Origin: JAWKMZ01 sp041391965
GTDB taxonomy: Bacteria; Bacteroidota; Bacteroidia; Flavobacteriales; Flavobacteriaceae
DNA: 64,000 nucleotides
Assembly: GCA_041391965.1 (NCBI GenBank)
Contig: JAWKMZ010000003.1
Location: 62,001-126,000, forward strand
Direction: 5' to 3'
Each line of letters opens with the position of its first letter. Position 1 is the first letter of the stretch. Positions 18,501 through 26,188 of the stretch are shown here, piece after piece. Position numbers and translations under genes: made by a program. The notes beneath the pieces were generated by a model, which saw only the letters and a list, made by a program, of their open reading frames with translations, was not told the DNA's origin and ran no database searches.

Positions 18501-20112
18501 TAACAAAGCTGACAACTTAGTTATTAGATATACTGGTGGCGATCATACACCTCCAACTCAAATTGGCGATATTCCTAATGGAGCTAACAGTTTAGACTTG
18601 TGTTTATCTGCAGCACCAGAAGGACCATCAGCAGATGATATCAAGGCATTATTTACAGACAACTGTAGTGATGTAGTAGTTACTAAATCTGATATGGTTT
18701 GGGGCGATGATTGCTCTTGGAATAAAGTATATATCTACCAAGTAGCAGATGAGTGTGGTAACGCATTACCAGAAGTTAAGGTTTGGTATAATGGTGGTGA
18801 TGTTTCAGCACCAGTACAAGAAGCTTGTTTTGATGACGAAGTGATCACTGTTTACACAAACAATGGTGCTGAGTGTCCAGCAGAAGCTGAAGTATCTTTA
18901 ACTGTTGGTCAAGAAGTAACCAATACAACGCAATGGACAGTTGCAGGAATTACGACTAAATCTATATTTGGTTGTTTCTCTGATAACTGTACAGCTGCTG
19001 ATGATTTAACTTATGTGGTTACAGATAAGTCTAAAACACAAGATGGTTGCTCAGCAATTTTAACAGTATCCTTTGATGTTGTTGACCACTGTGGCAATGC
19101 TACACCATTTGTTGCAACCTTTGTTGTGGTAGATGATACTGCACCTGTGGTAACTTGTCCAGAAGACCAAGACTTTGGTTTAAACCCAGCAATGAATAAT
19201 GATGGAACACCAGTTGGTGTAGCTGATAAAGCTGCCTATACTGATAACTGTCAAGGTGCTGGTGAGACGACCACTTATACAGATGAGTTAAGTTCTTCAA
19301 CAGGTAGTGCTACTGAGAAACAAATTACATTCTCTTGTACCACACCAAATGGAGTATTTTCTTATGTATTTGAGCGTAGTAATTATTGGAATCCTGATGG
19401 TACATATGAAGGGCATCCATATTACCAAGCGGTTAACTTGCCTTATTTTGTAGAGTTATTCTATTACGATAGCGGTTATTATATATTTGACGAAGAACAA
19501 TATGCAAATCCACTTATTGCATATGGAACTTATGATGATGCACCATGTGATATCAATTCATATACTAATAATACACAATGTGAATTTGAGGTTTCATGTA
19601 CAGCAACTGGTGGTAGCCCAGATAATTACACTTTAGTAAGAACATTTACTGCTGACGATGGATGTGGTAATGTTGGAACATGTAGTGTAACTTATACTTG
19701 GGCAGAAGGTGCTCAAGCAGTTCCTTCACAAAACCAAGGAAATGCTCTTACTCAATTACCATGTAGTATTATTAATGGTTCATTAAATAATAGCACAAAT
19801 AGTGGTACAACTGCAAGAGTGGCTCAAGGAGATGTGAAGATAGACTTTACAGCATATCCTGTACCATTTGATAAAGAAGTGAACATTGCTTACTCATTTG
19901 ATTTTGATACCAACGTAACTATTGAATTATATGATACTAAAGGATTGTTAATCCACAGTGTTGTTAACAATAGATATGTTAAAGGTTCTAAAGACAAAGC
20001 TTATTTTGACTTGTCAAGAACTGCTAATCAAATGTTCTATGTGAAGTTGACTACAAGTCAAGGTTCGGTTACTAAGAAAATTGTTTCTTCGTCACCAAAC
20101 AGACGTAATTAA
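12574..20112 (+). CDS. Giant HYR-like repeat surface protein with T9SS sorting tail
   Basis: A 2512-residue exported protein. Residues 1-55 are a long positively charged N-region plus a hydrophobic core (37-54) ending SVLGQ, an extended signal peptide; ATG 12580 is an alternative start. The mature part is modular: three type-A repeats (about 63-315), divergent HYR-like modules, nine type-B repeats (479-1265), a divergent insert (1266-1470), four more type-B repeats (1471-1818), three type-A repeats (1819-2080), further HYR-like segments, and a C-terminal type A T9SS sorting domain (about 2420-2512, containing YPVPF and FYVKLTT). Paired cysteines and DACGN motifs recur throughout. Such proteins are probably adhesins or matrix components, secreted across the outer membrane and anchored. 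The exact ligand is unknown. Confidence 0.9.
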   Translation: MFMSNFTRSGGRANFWQATSNLSCCSIDSFTKQLKGIKAFAFLALFLFSISSVLGQSTERTSFYNLCINNVPSGPSEADVAAMFASQCPNDDAYVVKSSVLSGDNCDWQVIYTYDVKCGEFETQIKILMIGGDRTAPTLNSGAQIPENQENLNLCFSAIPEGPSEADIAALYSDNCTSVNVTKTGTPSGTDCEWSVTYTYTIVDDCGNAAPNVEITYSGGDTKAPKLKKGSTIPQGDLNVNACFLNKSQGPTEAEIAALYQDNCSSEITVVKTSYSKGTDCKWLAIYDYTISDACGNFAPPIKITYQGRDMDAPTLNGVPQDITVNCIDEIPNPKKVSATDNCAQNLGKVSYSQDSSNLGLACAGGTVVRTWTISDPCGNTTTASQTITVLPAPEAEFSTPQDYTISCDEVPNFQPIPLHYSNGIEAGACAINGDAQGTYEPFAGSCGSFVVNYTFSDACERTINASLTVTVVDNTPPVVTPAQDMTVQCDGQGNVDALAAWLASNGGATGTDTCSDVTWTNNFTALSDDCGATGSATVEFTAHDACGNTEKTSATFTIVDTENPSIDEVAHDMTVECDGQGNADALAAWLASNGGAEASDNCSGVTWSNNFQALSDGCGATGSATVVFLATDACGNSSKTIATFTIEDTTAPDVVPAQDMTVDCDGQGNTEALAAWLASNGGATATDACSDVTWSNNFDGLSDGCGATGSATVEFTATDACGNDTKTSATFTIRDINSPPITLAAQDMTVECDGQGNTEALAAWLASNGGASAYDLCSEITWSNDFEALSDDCGATGSATVMFTVSDECGNSSSTTATFTIEDTTPPSIEPASDMTVQCDGAGNLKDLQDWLAANGGASASDSCSEVYWSNDFTALSDDCGATGSATVTFTVEDACKNMTSTTATFTIVDTINPSIDLEAQNMTVECDGQGNADALAAWLASNGGAAASDGCSGVTWSNDFTALSDDCGATGSALVVFTAHDDCGNTSKTSATFTIVDTTAPTITDAEDMTVECDGQGNVEALNAWLANYGGATAEDTCSGVTWSNNFEALSDDCGATGSATVEFTATDDCGNYSKTSATFTIVDTTAPTITDAEDMTVECDGQGNVEALNAWLANYGGATAEDTCSGVTWSNNFDGLSDDCGATGSATVEFTATDDCGNYSKTSATFTIVDTTAPGFEVEAQDMTVECDGQGNADALAAWLESNGGALAYDNCSGVTWTNDFTALSDDCGATGSATVEFTATDDCGNNSKTSATFTIVDTTAPTFTYVPENLLLECDETAPEGNATAGDTCGDTSVTYQDYTVNTPWTAFEQGNGTVDFSNLPSGFTATGSNNSGVSDSYFTVGLTTVTNVTISFDWSFSSNDTGGVFDPLVVIVNNQYGELYSGSNSTASGSFSQSFPAGTTFGIGILTEDDIFGSASVVISNINISVAPYECPLTDAFIRQFTATDACGNTSIANQVIAFQDTTAPVIEPQAQDMTVECDGQGNQAALEAWLASNGGASATDNCSEITWSNDFEALSDDCGATGSATVTFTVTDACGNASTTSATFTIVDTTAPTITDAEDMTVECDGQGNVEALNAWLANYGGATAEDTCSGVTWSNNFDGLSDDCGATGSATVEFTATDDCGNHSKTSATFTIVDTTAPTITDAEDMTVECDGQGNVEALNAWLANNGGATAEDTCSGVTWSNNFDGLSDDCGATGSATVEFTATDDCGNHSKTSATFTIVDTTAPDITDAADMTVECDGQGNVEALNAWLANHGGATAEDTCSGITWTNDFTALSDDCGATGSATVEFTATDDCGNYSKTSATFTIEDTTLPVLIGQLPVGESNVNACFANMPQSLSEAEMAALYSDGCSGIVVTKTSVPLGDDCSWSVLHRYVISDECGNELPPVKVYFWGGDKTAPALVDGAQVPQGQLDMEACYNAIPEAPSIDDIRALYADNCGGDVIVTSKNSVTGDNCSWDATYTYTIMDGCGNKADNLVIRYTGGDHTPPTQIGDIPNGANSLDLCLSAAPEGPSADDIKALFTDNCSDVVVTKSDMVWGDDCSWNKVYIYQVADECGNALPEVKVWYNGGDVSAPVQEACFDDEVITVYTNNGAECPAEAEVSLTVGQEVTNTTQWTVAGITTKSIFGCFSDNCTAADDLTYVVTDKSKTQDGCSAILTVSFDVVDHCGNATPFVATFVVVDDTAPVVTCPEDQDFGLNPAMNNDGTPVGVADKAAYTDNCQGAGETTTYTDELSSSTGSATEKQITFSCTTPNGVFSYVFERSNYWNPDGTYEGHPYYQAVNLPYFVELFYYDSGYYIFDEEQYANPLIAYGTYDDAPCDINSYTNNTQCEFEVSCTATGGSPDNYTLVRTFTADDGCGNVGTCSVTYTWAEGAQAVPSQNQGNALTQLPCSIINGSLNNSTNSGTTARVAQGDVKIDFTAYPVPFDKEVNIAYSFDFDTNVTIELYDTKGLLIHSVVNNRYVKGSKDKAYFDLSRTANQMFYVKLTTSQGSVTKKIVSSSPNRRN
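12760..13518 (+). repeat. Three N-terminal type-A protein repeats
   Basis: In-frame repeats of about 85 codons with the pattern N-x-C-(F)-x3-P-x-GPSEADIAALY-x-DNC, then G-x-DCxWSVxYTYTI-x-D-x-CGN and GGD-x2-AP. They differ at many positions, so they are older than the type-B units. The same module recurs three times near the C-terminus. Confidence 0.75.
14008..16368 (+). repeat. First type-B HYR-like array, nine units of about 261 bp
   Basis: Nine tandem in-frame units of 87-88 codons. Each contains DMTVECDGQGN, an ALxAWLASNGGA segment, a CSxVTWSNDF segment, ALSDDCGATGSATVEF and DDCGNxSKTSATFTIVDTTAP. Units seven and eight are nearly identical at nucleotide level with an exact 261-base offset (starts near 15580 and 15841), indicating recent duplication. 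Confidence 0.9.
16984..18027 (+). repeat. Second type-B HYR-like array, four units of 261 bp
   Basis: Exactly 1044 bases, four 87-codon units. Units two, three and four start near 17245, 17506 and 17767, each 261 bases apart. Their DNA is close to identical to units seven and eight of the first array, pointing to duplication or gene conversion between arrays. Confidence 0.9.
18028..18813 (+). repeat. Three C-terminal type-A protein repeats
   Basis: Three units of about 87 codons repeating the NxCF / PSxxDIxALYxDNC / DxCSWxxxYxYxI / DxCGN / GGD layout of the N-terminal triplet. Together the two triplets bracket the type-B arrays. Confidence 0.75.
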
Positions 20113-20134
20113 CTGGTTAAATCCTAATTAATTT

Positions 20135-20166
20135 AAAAGGCAGCTATTTTATAGCTGCCTTTTTTT
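20135..20166 (+). terminator. Rho-independent terminator of the giant gene
   Basis: A 12-bp stem AAAAGGCAGCTA / TAGCTGCCTTTT with a TTTTA loop, followed by further T residues, starting 23 bases after the stop codon. Confidence 0.9.
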
Positions 20167-20322
20167 ATACTTTACTTTTTTAAACGTTGCAAGCTAAAAT
20201 GCAAACGTCATAAAATATCCATGTTTTTTAAGTGTGTTTTGTGGCTTTTTTAAATAAAGAGCCTTGTCTGTTAGGAGTCTTGCTTAAGATAAAAAAGGAG
20301 AGAAGAACAGAAGTAATGCTTT

Positions 20323-20700
20323 CTATTTGAATTCAATATTCAAAATAGATTTTGACCATTTAATGGCTTCTTCTATAGTATCAAAGATTTCAAAAGGTTT
20401 GTTTAAAAAAAGCTTTTCAACTTCAGCATTTGACTTTGCTTTAAAATCTTTAGATACTACAGCAAATCCTTGAAGGTTATCTATTTTAGAAGTTTCAAAA
20501 TAGATTGCAGGATCAACGGAATAAGAATTAATACGATGTGTGATGTAAACAAACTTTTTGTTTACATAATAAGTATCAACAACATTGATTAAAGTTTCAT
20601 TATGTGCAGGCGTTAACGTTACACCTTCATTTATAATAACGACAACGTAATTATCATAAATGTGCATTTCGCAAAAATCGAATTTTAATAAATCTGTCAT
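20323..20700 (-). CDS. Hypothetical protein, STAS/SpoIIAA-like fold possible
   Basis: A 125-residue soluble protein starting at ATG 20700 (MTDLLKFDFCEMHIYDNYVV). Alternating hydrophobic strands and an amphipathic C-terminal helix (EEAIKWSKSIL) resemble small STAS/SpoIIAA-like proteins common in flavobacteria. I recognise no catalytic motif, signal peptide or membrane segment. It lies downstream of clpC on the same strand, but a strong terminator separates them. Function is unknown. Confidence 0.6.
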   Translation of the reverse strand: MTDLLKFDFCEMHIYDNYVVVIINEGVTLTPAHNETLINVVDTYYVNKKFVYITHRINSYSVDPAIYFETSKIDNLQGFAVVSKDFKAKSNAEVEKLFLNKPFEIFDTIEEAIKWSKSILNIEFK

Positions 20701-20732
20701 ACCTAAAGTTAGCACATCTAAAAATCAAAACC

Positions 20733-20772
20733 AAAAAAAAAGCACCTTTAAATTTAAAGGTGCTTTTTTTTT
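20733..20772 (-). terminator. Terminator downstream of clpC
   Basis: A perfect 22-base palindrome (GCACCTTTAAA / TTTAAAGGTGC, 20742-20763) flanked by A9 and T9, the clearest terminator in the window. It lies 14 bases after the clpC stop and could work in both directions. Confidence 0.92.
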
Positions 20773-20785
20773 GGTTATCAGTATA

Positions 20786-23332
20786 TTAAGATTCTGTGTG
20801 TTTTTCAGATTTTTCAATCTTTACAACCAATTCATTAGTCTTGCTATCTAAATCCATAATAATTTTGTCACCTTCGTGTATATGAGCTGTAATTATTTCT
20901 TCGGCCAAAGTGTCTTCTACATACTTTTGAATGGCACGTTTTAATGGTCTTGCGCCATATTGCTGGTCAAATCCTTTATCAGCAATATAATCTTTAGCTT
21001 TTGAAGTCAGCTTAAGTTCATATCCTAAATCTTTAATTCTGACAATGAGTTTTTCCAATTCAATATCAATAATTTTATTAATATCATCTTTTTCTAAGGT
21101 GTTGAATACCATAACATCATCAATTCTATTTAAAAATTCTGGCGCAAAAGCTTTTTTGAGTGCATTTTCAATAATACTTTTTGAATTTTCATTGGCTTGA
21201 GCTTCTTTTGCAGCAGTTCCAAAACCGACACCTTGTCCAAAATCTTTTAATTTGCGAGCTCCAATATTGGAAGTCATGATAATAATGGTGTTTCTAAAAT
21301 CTATTTTTCTGCCAAGGCTGTCTGTAAGGTAGCCATCATCTAATACTTGTAATAGCATGTTAAACACATCTGGATGTGCCTTTTCAATTTCATCTAATAA
21401 AACAACTGCATAAGGTTTGCGTCTAATTTTTTCTGTTAATTGACCACCTTCTTCATAACCAACATAGCCTGGAGGCGCGCCAACTAATCTTGAAATTGCA
21501 AATTTTTCCATGTATTCACTCATGTCAATTCTTACCAAAGCATCTTCACTATCAAATAACTCACGTGCCAATACTTTAGCTAATTGCGTTTTACCAACGC
21601 CTGTTTGTCCTAAAAAGATAAAGGAGCCAATAGGTTTGTTTGGGTCTTTAAGTCCTGCACGATTGCGTTGAATAGCTTTAACCACCTTGGCAACGGCTTC
21701 ATCCTGACCAATCACTTTTCCTTTAATGAGTTCTGGTAATTTGGCAAGTTTGTTGCTTTCGGTTTGGGCAATTCTATTAACAGGAATACCAGTCATCATT
21801 GAAACGACGTCTGCAACATTGTCTTCAGTCACAATTTCTTTGTGTAATTTGGTTTCTTCTTCCCATTTTTCCTGAGCAATAGCTAAGTCTTTTTCAAGGC
21901 GTTTTTCGTCATCTCTAAGTTTAGCAGCCTCTTCATATTTTTGTTTTTTAACAACGGTGTTTTTGGTTTCTTTAACGGCTTCCAGTTGTTTTTCGAGTTC
22001 TAAAATTTGTTTTGGAACATCAATATTAGTGATATGAACACGAGAACCTGCTTCATCTAAAGCATCAATGGCTTTGTCTGGCAAAAAGCGTTCCGTCATG
22101 TAACGGTTGGTTAATTTTACACAGGCTTCAATGGCTTCGTCAGTATATTCAACATTGTGATGCTCTTCATATTTTTCCTTGATATTATTAAGGATTTGAA
22201 TGGTTTCTTCAACCGTTGTTGGCTCTACAATTACCTTTTGAAAGCGACGTTCTAAAGCACCATCTTTTTCTATATATTGTCTGTATTCATCTAAAGTTGT
22301 AGCGCCAATACATTGAATTTCACCTCGCGCCAAAGCAGGCTTAAACATATTGGAAGCGTCTAAACTTCCTGTTGCACCACCAGCACCAACAATGGTATGA
22401 ATTTCATCAATAAAAAGGATGATGTCATCATTTTTTTCCAATTCATTCATAACGGCTTTCATGCGTTCTTCAAACTGTCCACGATATTTTGTGCCAGCAA
22501 CCAAACTTGCTAAATCTAAGGTAACAACCCGTTTGTTGAATAATATTCTGGACACTTTTCGTTTAATGATTCTTAATGCCAAACCTTCGGCTATGGCTGA
22601 TTTACCAACTCCTGGTTCGCCAATTAATAATGGGTTATTTTTTTTGCGTCTGCTCAAAATTTGAGACACGCGTTGTATTTCTTTTTCTCGGCCAACCACA
22701 GGATCTAATTTACCTTCTTCAGCAAGCACAGTTAAATCGCGTCCAAAATTATCTAAAACAGGTGTTTTAGATTTTTTGTTTGTTTTAGACCCAGATTGGT
22801 TAAAAGGGTTTTGTTTGTCATCATCTTCATTGATATCATCATCAGAAAAAGACTCCGCTTTTGGAGTTTCTGTATAATCATCATCGTTTGTTATCATAAG
22901 TTTAAATTGTTCTTTTACGTTATCATAATCAACTTTAAGCTTGTTTAAGAGCTTAGTGGTTGGATCATTTTCATTTCTTAAAATGCACAATAATAAATGT
23001 GCTGTGTTAATAGAGGTGCTTTGAAACAGTTTTGCTTCTAAAAAGGTAGTTTTTAAAGCACGCTCAGCTTGTCTGGTTAAGTGTAGGTTCTTTTTTTCAT
23101 TAGAAGTTGTTGAAACTGTTGGGTTGGCAGGACTCAGTATTTCTACTTTTCGCCTTAGGTGGTTTAAGTCCACCTCTAAAGCGTTGAGTATGTCAATAGC
23201 TTTACCATTGCCATCGCGAAGCAAGCCCAACATTAAATGTTCAGTTCCTATAAAATCGTGTCCTAAACGTAAGGCTTCTTCTTTGCTGTACGCTATAACA
23301 TCCTTAACTCTTGGGGAAAAATTATCGTCCAT
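20786..23332 (-). CDS. clpC: ATP-dependent Clp protease ATP-binding subunit ClpC
   Basis: An 848-residue AAA+ unfoldase that delivers substrates to ClpP in the cytoplasm. Two Clp N-terminal repeats (1-145) are followed by an acidic linker (150-185). The first AAA domain has Walker A GEPGVGKS (238-245) and Walker B LFIDEIH. A UVR-like coiled middle region (KYEEAAKLRDDEKRLEKDL) marks it as ClpC rather than ClpB or ClpA. The second AAA domain has GQTGVGKT, and a C-terminal D2-small domain follows. Length is normal for the family. It is the first gene of its unit, divergent from gyrA. Confidence 0.96.
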   Translation of the reverse strand: MDDNFSPRVKDVIAYSKEEALRLGHDFIGTEHLMLGLLRDGNGKAIDILNALEVDLNHLRRKVEILSPANPTVSTTSNEKKNLHLTRQAERALKTTFLEAKLFQSTSINTAHLLLCILRNENDPTTKLLNKLKVDYDNVKEQFKLMITNDDDYTETPKAESFSDDDINEDDDKQNPFNQSGSKTNKKSKTPVLDNFGRDLTVLAEEGKLDPVVGREKEIQRVSQILSRRKKNNPLLIGEPGVGKSAIAEGLALRIIKRKVSRILFNKRVVTLDLASLVAGTKYRGQFEERMKAVMNELEKNDDIILFIDEIHTIVGAGGATGSLDASNMFKPALARGEIQCIGATTLDEYRQYIEKDGALERRFQKVIVEPTTVEETIQILNNIKEKYEEHHNVEYTDEAIEACVKLTNRYMTERFLPDKAIDALDEAGSRVHITNIDVPKQILELEKQLEAVKETKNTVVKKQKYEEAAKLRDDEKRLEKDLAIAQEKWEEETKLHKEIVTEDNVADVVSMMTGIPVNRIAQTESNKLAKLPELIKGKVIGQDEAVAKVVKAIQRNRAGLKDPNKPIGSFIFLGQTGVGKTQLAKVLARELFDSEDALVRIDMSEYMEKFAISRLVGAPPGYVGYEEGGQLTEKIRRKPYAVVLLDEIEKAHPDVFNMLLQVLDDGYLTDSLGRKIDFRNTIIIMTSNIGARKLKDFGQGVGFGTAAKEAQANENSKSIIENALKKAFAPEFLNRIDDVMVFNTLEKDDINKIIDIELEKLIVRIKDLGYELKLTSKAKDYIADKGFDQQYGARPLKRAIQKYVEDTLAEEIITAHIHEGDKIIMDLDSKTNELVVKIEKSEKHTES

Positions 23333-23544
23333 AGTAAATTCCTTTCTGCATTAAAAATAATAAAAACAAGAACATAAAGTCAAAAACTATACCTTAAATG
23401 TTTTCATTATGGCTAATAGACTAAAAAAACTTCAAAAATTCAAAACATTTAACAAGATACTTATCAAATAAAATGGAGATGATATTGTTAATAAAAAAAC
23501 CTAAAAAAGCAGTATTAAAATGGCACTACAACTATCAAAATAGT

Positions 23545-23552
23545 TATCTTAG
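23545..23552 (+). promoter_or_regulatory. Possible -7 element for gyrA
   Basis: TATCTTAG differs from TAnnTTTG by one base and lies about 40 bases upstream of the gyrA ATG. No clear -33 element is present, so this is tentative. Confidence 0.3.
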
Positions 23553-23592
23553 CACGATTTGAAAACCTACAAAAAATCTAATTAATTTATAT

Positions 23593-26163
23593 ATGGCAGA
23601 AGGAGAAAAATTGATTCCAATTAATATTGAAGATGAAATGAAATCGGCTTACATTGATTATTCAATGTCAGTCATTGTGTCACGTGCTTTACCAGATGTA
23701 AGAGATGGGTTAAAACCAGTTCATAGACGTGTGCTTTATGGCATGCACGAGCTTGGTGTGAGATCTAACACAGCGCACAAAAAATCAGCAAGAATTGTTG
23801 GTGAAGTTTTAGGAAAATACCATCCACATGGTGATACATCGGTTTATGACACGATGGTACGTATGGCTCAAGAATGGAGTTTGCGTTATATGTTGGTAGA
23901 TGGACAAGGTAACTTTGGGTCTATTGATGGTGATAGTCCTGCAGCAATGCGTTATACAGAAGCTCGCATGCGTAAAATATCTGAGGACATGTTGGCAGAT
24001 ATTGACAAAGAAACAGTTGACCATAAACTGAATTTTGACGATACATTACAAGAGCCAACAGTATTGCCAACACGTATTCCTGGACTTTTAGTTAATGGAG
24101 CTTCGGGTATTGCGGTTGGTATGGCAACCAATATGCCACCACATAACTTAACTGAAGTTGTTGATGGAATAGTTGCTTATATTGATAATAACGACATAGA
24201 AATTGATGAGTTAATCACACATGTTAAAGCTCCCGATTTTCCTACTGGAGGCACCATATATGGTTATGATGGCGTTAGAGAAGCCTTTAAAACAGGACGT
24301 GGACGTATAGTTATTAGAGGAAAAGCTAATATAGAAGAAGTTCATGGACGTGAATGTATTATTGTAACTGAAATTCCTTATCAAGTTAACAAAGCAGATA
24401 TGATTAAAAAAACGGCTGATTTAGTTAACGAGAAAAAAATTGATGGAATTTCAACCATTAGAGATGAGTCAGACAGAAATGGCATGCGCATTGTTTACGT
24501 TTTAAAGCGCGACGCTATTCCAAACATTGTATTAAATACTTTATATAAATATACTGCTTTACAATCATCATTTAGTGTTAATAACATTGCATTAGTTAAT
24601 GGTCGTCCACAATTGCTGAATCTTAAAGAGATGATTCATCATTTTGTTGAGCATCGTCATGAAGTAGTTGTTAGAAGGACTACTTATGAACTTCGCAAAG
24701 CTGAAGAACGCGCTCATATTTTAGAAGGTTTAATCATTGCTTCAGATCATATTGATGAAGTTATAGCATTAATCAGGGCCTCATCTAATGCTGACGAAGC
24801 TCGTGAAAAATTAATAGAACGCTTCAAACTTTCAGAAATTCAGGCAAAAGCCATTGTTGAAATGCGTTTACGTCAATTAACAGGCTTAGAGCAAGACAAA
24901 CTTCGCTCTGAATATGAAGAGTTAATGATAACTATTGAAGATTTAAAAGACATTCTTGCTAAAAAAGAACGTCGAATGGAAATTATCAAAGACGAATTAT
25001 TGGTTGTTAAAGATAAATATGGTGATGAGCGTCGTTCAAACATTGAATATGCTGGAGGCGATTTGAGTATTGAAGACATGATTGCTGACGAACAAGTGGT
25101 TATAACCATTTCTCATGCTGGATATATTAAACGTACCTCATTGACCGAATACAAGACCCAAAACAGAGGAGGTGTTGGTCAAAAAGCATCTACTACACGT
25201 AATGAAGACTTCTTAGAGCATTTATTTGTTGGTACCAACCATCAATACATGCTATTCTTTACCCAAAAAGGAAAATGTTTCTGGATGCGTGTGTATGAAA
25301 TTCCTGAAGGCAGCAAAACATCAAAAGGAAGAGCTATTCAAAATCTTATCAATATCGAACAAGATGATAAAGTAAAAGCATTTATCTGTACACAAGATTT
25401 AAAAGATGAAGATTATATCAATAATCATTATGTGATTATGGCAACTAAAAAAGGTCAGGTTAAAAAGACCTCTTTAGAGCAATATTCTCGTCCACGTACT
25501 AATGGTATCAATGCCATCACTATTAAAGAAGATGACGAATTATTAGAAGCAAAATTAACCACAGGAAATAGCCAAGTGATGTTAGCGTTACGTTCAGGTA
25601 AAGCCATTCGTTTTGAAGAAGCTAAAACAAGACCAATGGGAAGAAGTGCTTCAGGTGTTAGAGGTATCACACTTGCCAATGCTAAAGACGAAGTGATTGG
25701 TATGATTGCTATTGAAAACCCGCAAGAAGAATCTGTATTAGTTGTTTCTGAAAATGGTTATGGTAAACGTACCTTTATAGACGACCCAGAAGATGGTGAA
25801 GCAGTTTATAGAATTACCAATAGAGGCGGAAAAGGCGTTAAAACCATTTCTATCACTGAAAAAACAGGAACCCTTGTTGCCATAAAATCCGTTAGTGATG
25901 ATGATGATTTGATGATTATCAACAAATCAGGAATTGCTATACGTATGGCTGTTAATAACTTAAGAGTTATGGGACGTGCTACCCAAGGAGTTAAATTAAT
26001 TAACCTTAAAGGAAGTGATTCTATCGCTGCAGTAGCAAAAGTGATGAAAGATGATGAAGATGAGATTGAAAACGATGTAATCTTAGACGAATCATCTGAA
26101 AATCAATCATCTATAGAAGATGGCACAACTCTTGATAACTCAGATGACGAAAACAATAATTAA
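23593..26163 (+). CDS. gyrA: DNA gyrase subunit A
   Basis: The 856-residue breakage-reunion subunit of gyrase. The catalytic tyrosine is Y121 in AAMRYTEARM. The quinolone-resistance-determining region reads KYHPHGDTSVYD, with Thr82 at the E. coli Ser83 position and Asp86 at Asp87; from memory, Thr is wild type here in flavobacteria. The C-terminal half contains the beta-propeller with repeated blades. The GyrA box region includes QNRGGVGQKAS, and the last 40 residues are acidic and disordered (DEDEIEND, ESSENQSSIEDG). gyrB is not in this window. It is followed 25 bases later by a TPR protein gene. Confidence 0.97.
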   Translation: MAEGEKLIPINIEDEMKSAYIDYSMSVIVSRALPDVRDGLKPVHRRVLYGMHELGVRSNTAHKKSARIVGEVLGKYHPHGDTSVYDTMVRMAQEWSLRYMLVDGQGNFGSIDGDSPAAMRYTEARMRKISEDMLADIDKETVDHKLNFDDTLQEPTVLPTRIPGLLVNGASGIAVGMATNMPPHNLTEVVDGIVAYIDNNDIEIDELITHVKAPDFPTGGTIYGYDGVREAFKTGRGRIVIRGKANIEEVHGRECIIVTEIPYQVNKADMIKKTADLVNEKKIDGISTIRDESDRNGMRIVYVLKRDAIPNIVLNTLYKYTALQSSFSVNNIALVNGRPQLLNLKEMIHHFVEHRHEVVVRRTTYELRKAEERAHILEGLIIASDHIDEVIALIRASSNADEAREKLIERFKLSEIQAKAIVEMRLRQLTGLEQDKLRSEYEELMITIEDLKDILAKKERRMEIIKDELLVVKDKYGDERRSNIEYAGGDLSIEDMIADEQVVITISHAGYIKRTSLTEYKTQNRGGVGQKASTTRNEDFLEHLFVGTNHQYMLFFTQKGKCFWMRVYEIPEGSKTSKGRAIQNLINIEQDDKVKAFICTQDLKDEDYINNHYVIMATKKGQVKKTSLEQYSRPRTNGINAITIKEDDELLEAKLTTGNSQVMLALRSGKAIRFEEAKTRPMGRSASGVRGITLANAKDEVIGMIAIENPQEESVLVVSENGYGKRTFIDDPEDGEAVYRITNRGGKGVKTISITEKTGTLVAIKSVSDDDDLMIINKSGIAIRMAVNNLRVMGRATQGVKLINLKGSDSIAAVAKVMKDDEDEIENDVILDESSENQSSIEDGTTLDNSDDENNN

Positions 26164-26188
26164 CATTAACATTCAAAAACAACTAAAA

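Noticed and set aside
23665..23850. Thr82 in GyrA as an acquired quinolone-resistance change
   Set aside because: Thr at this position is, to my knowledge, wild type in flavobacteria, so it cannot be called a mutation without relatives.
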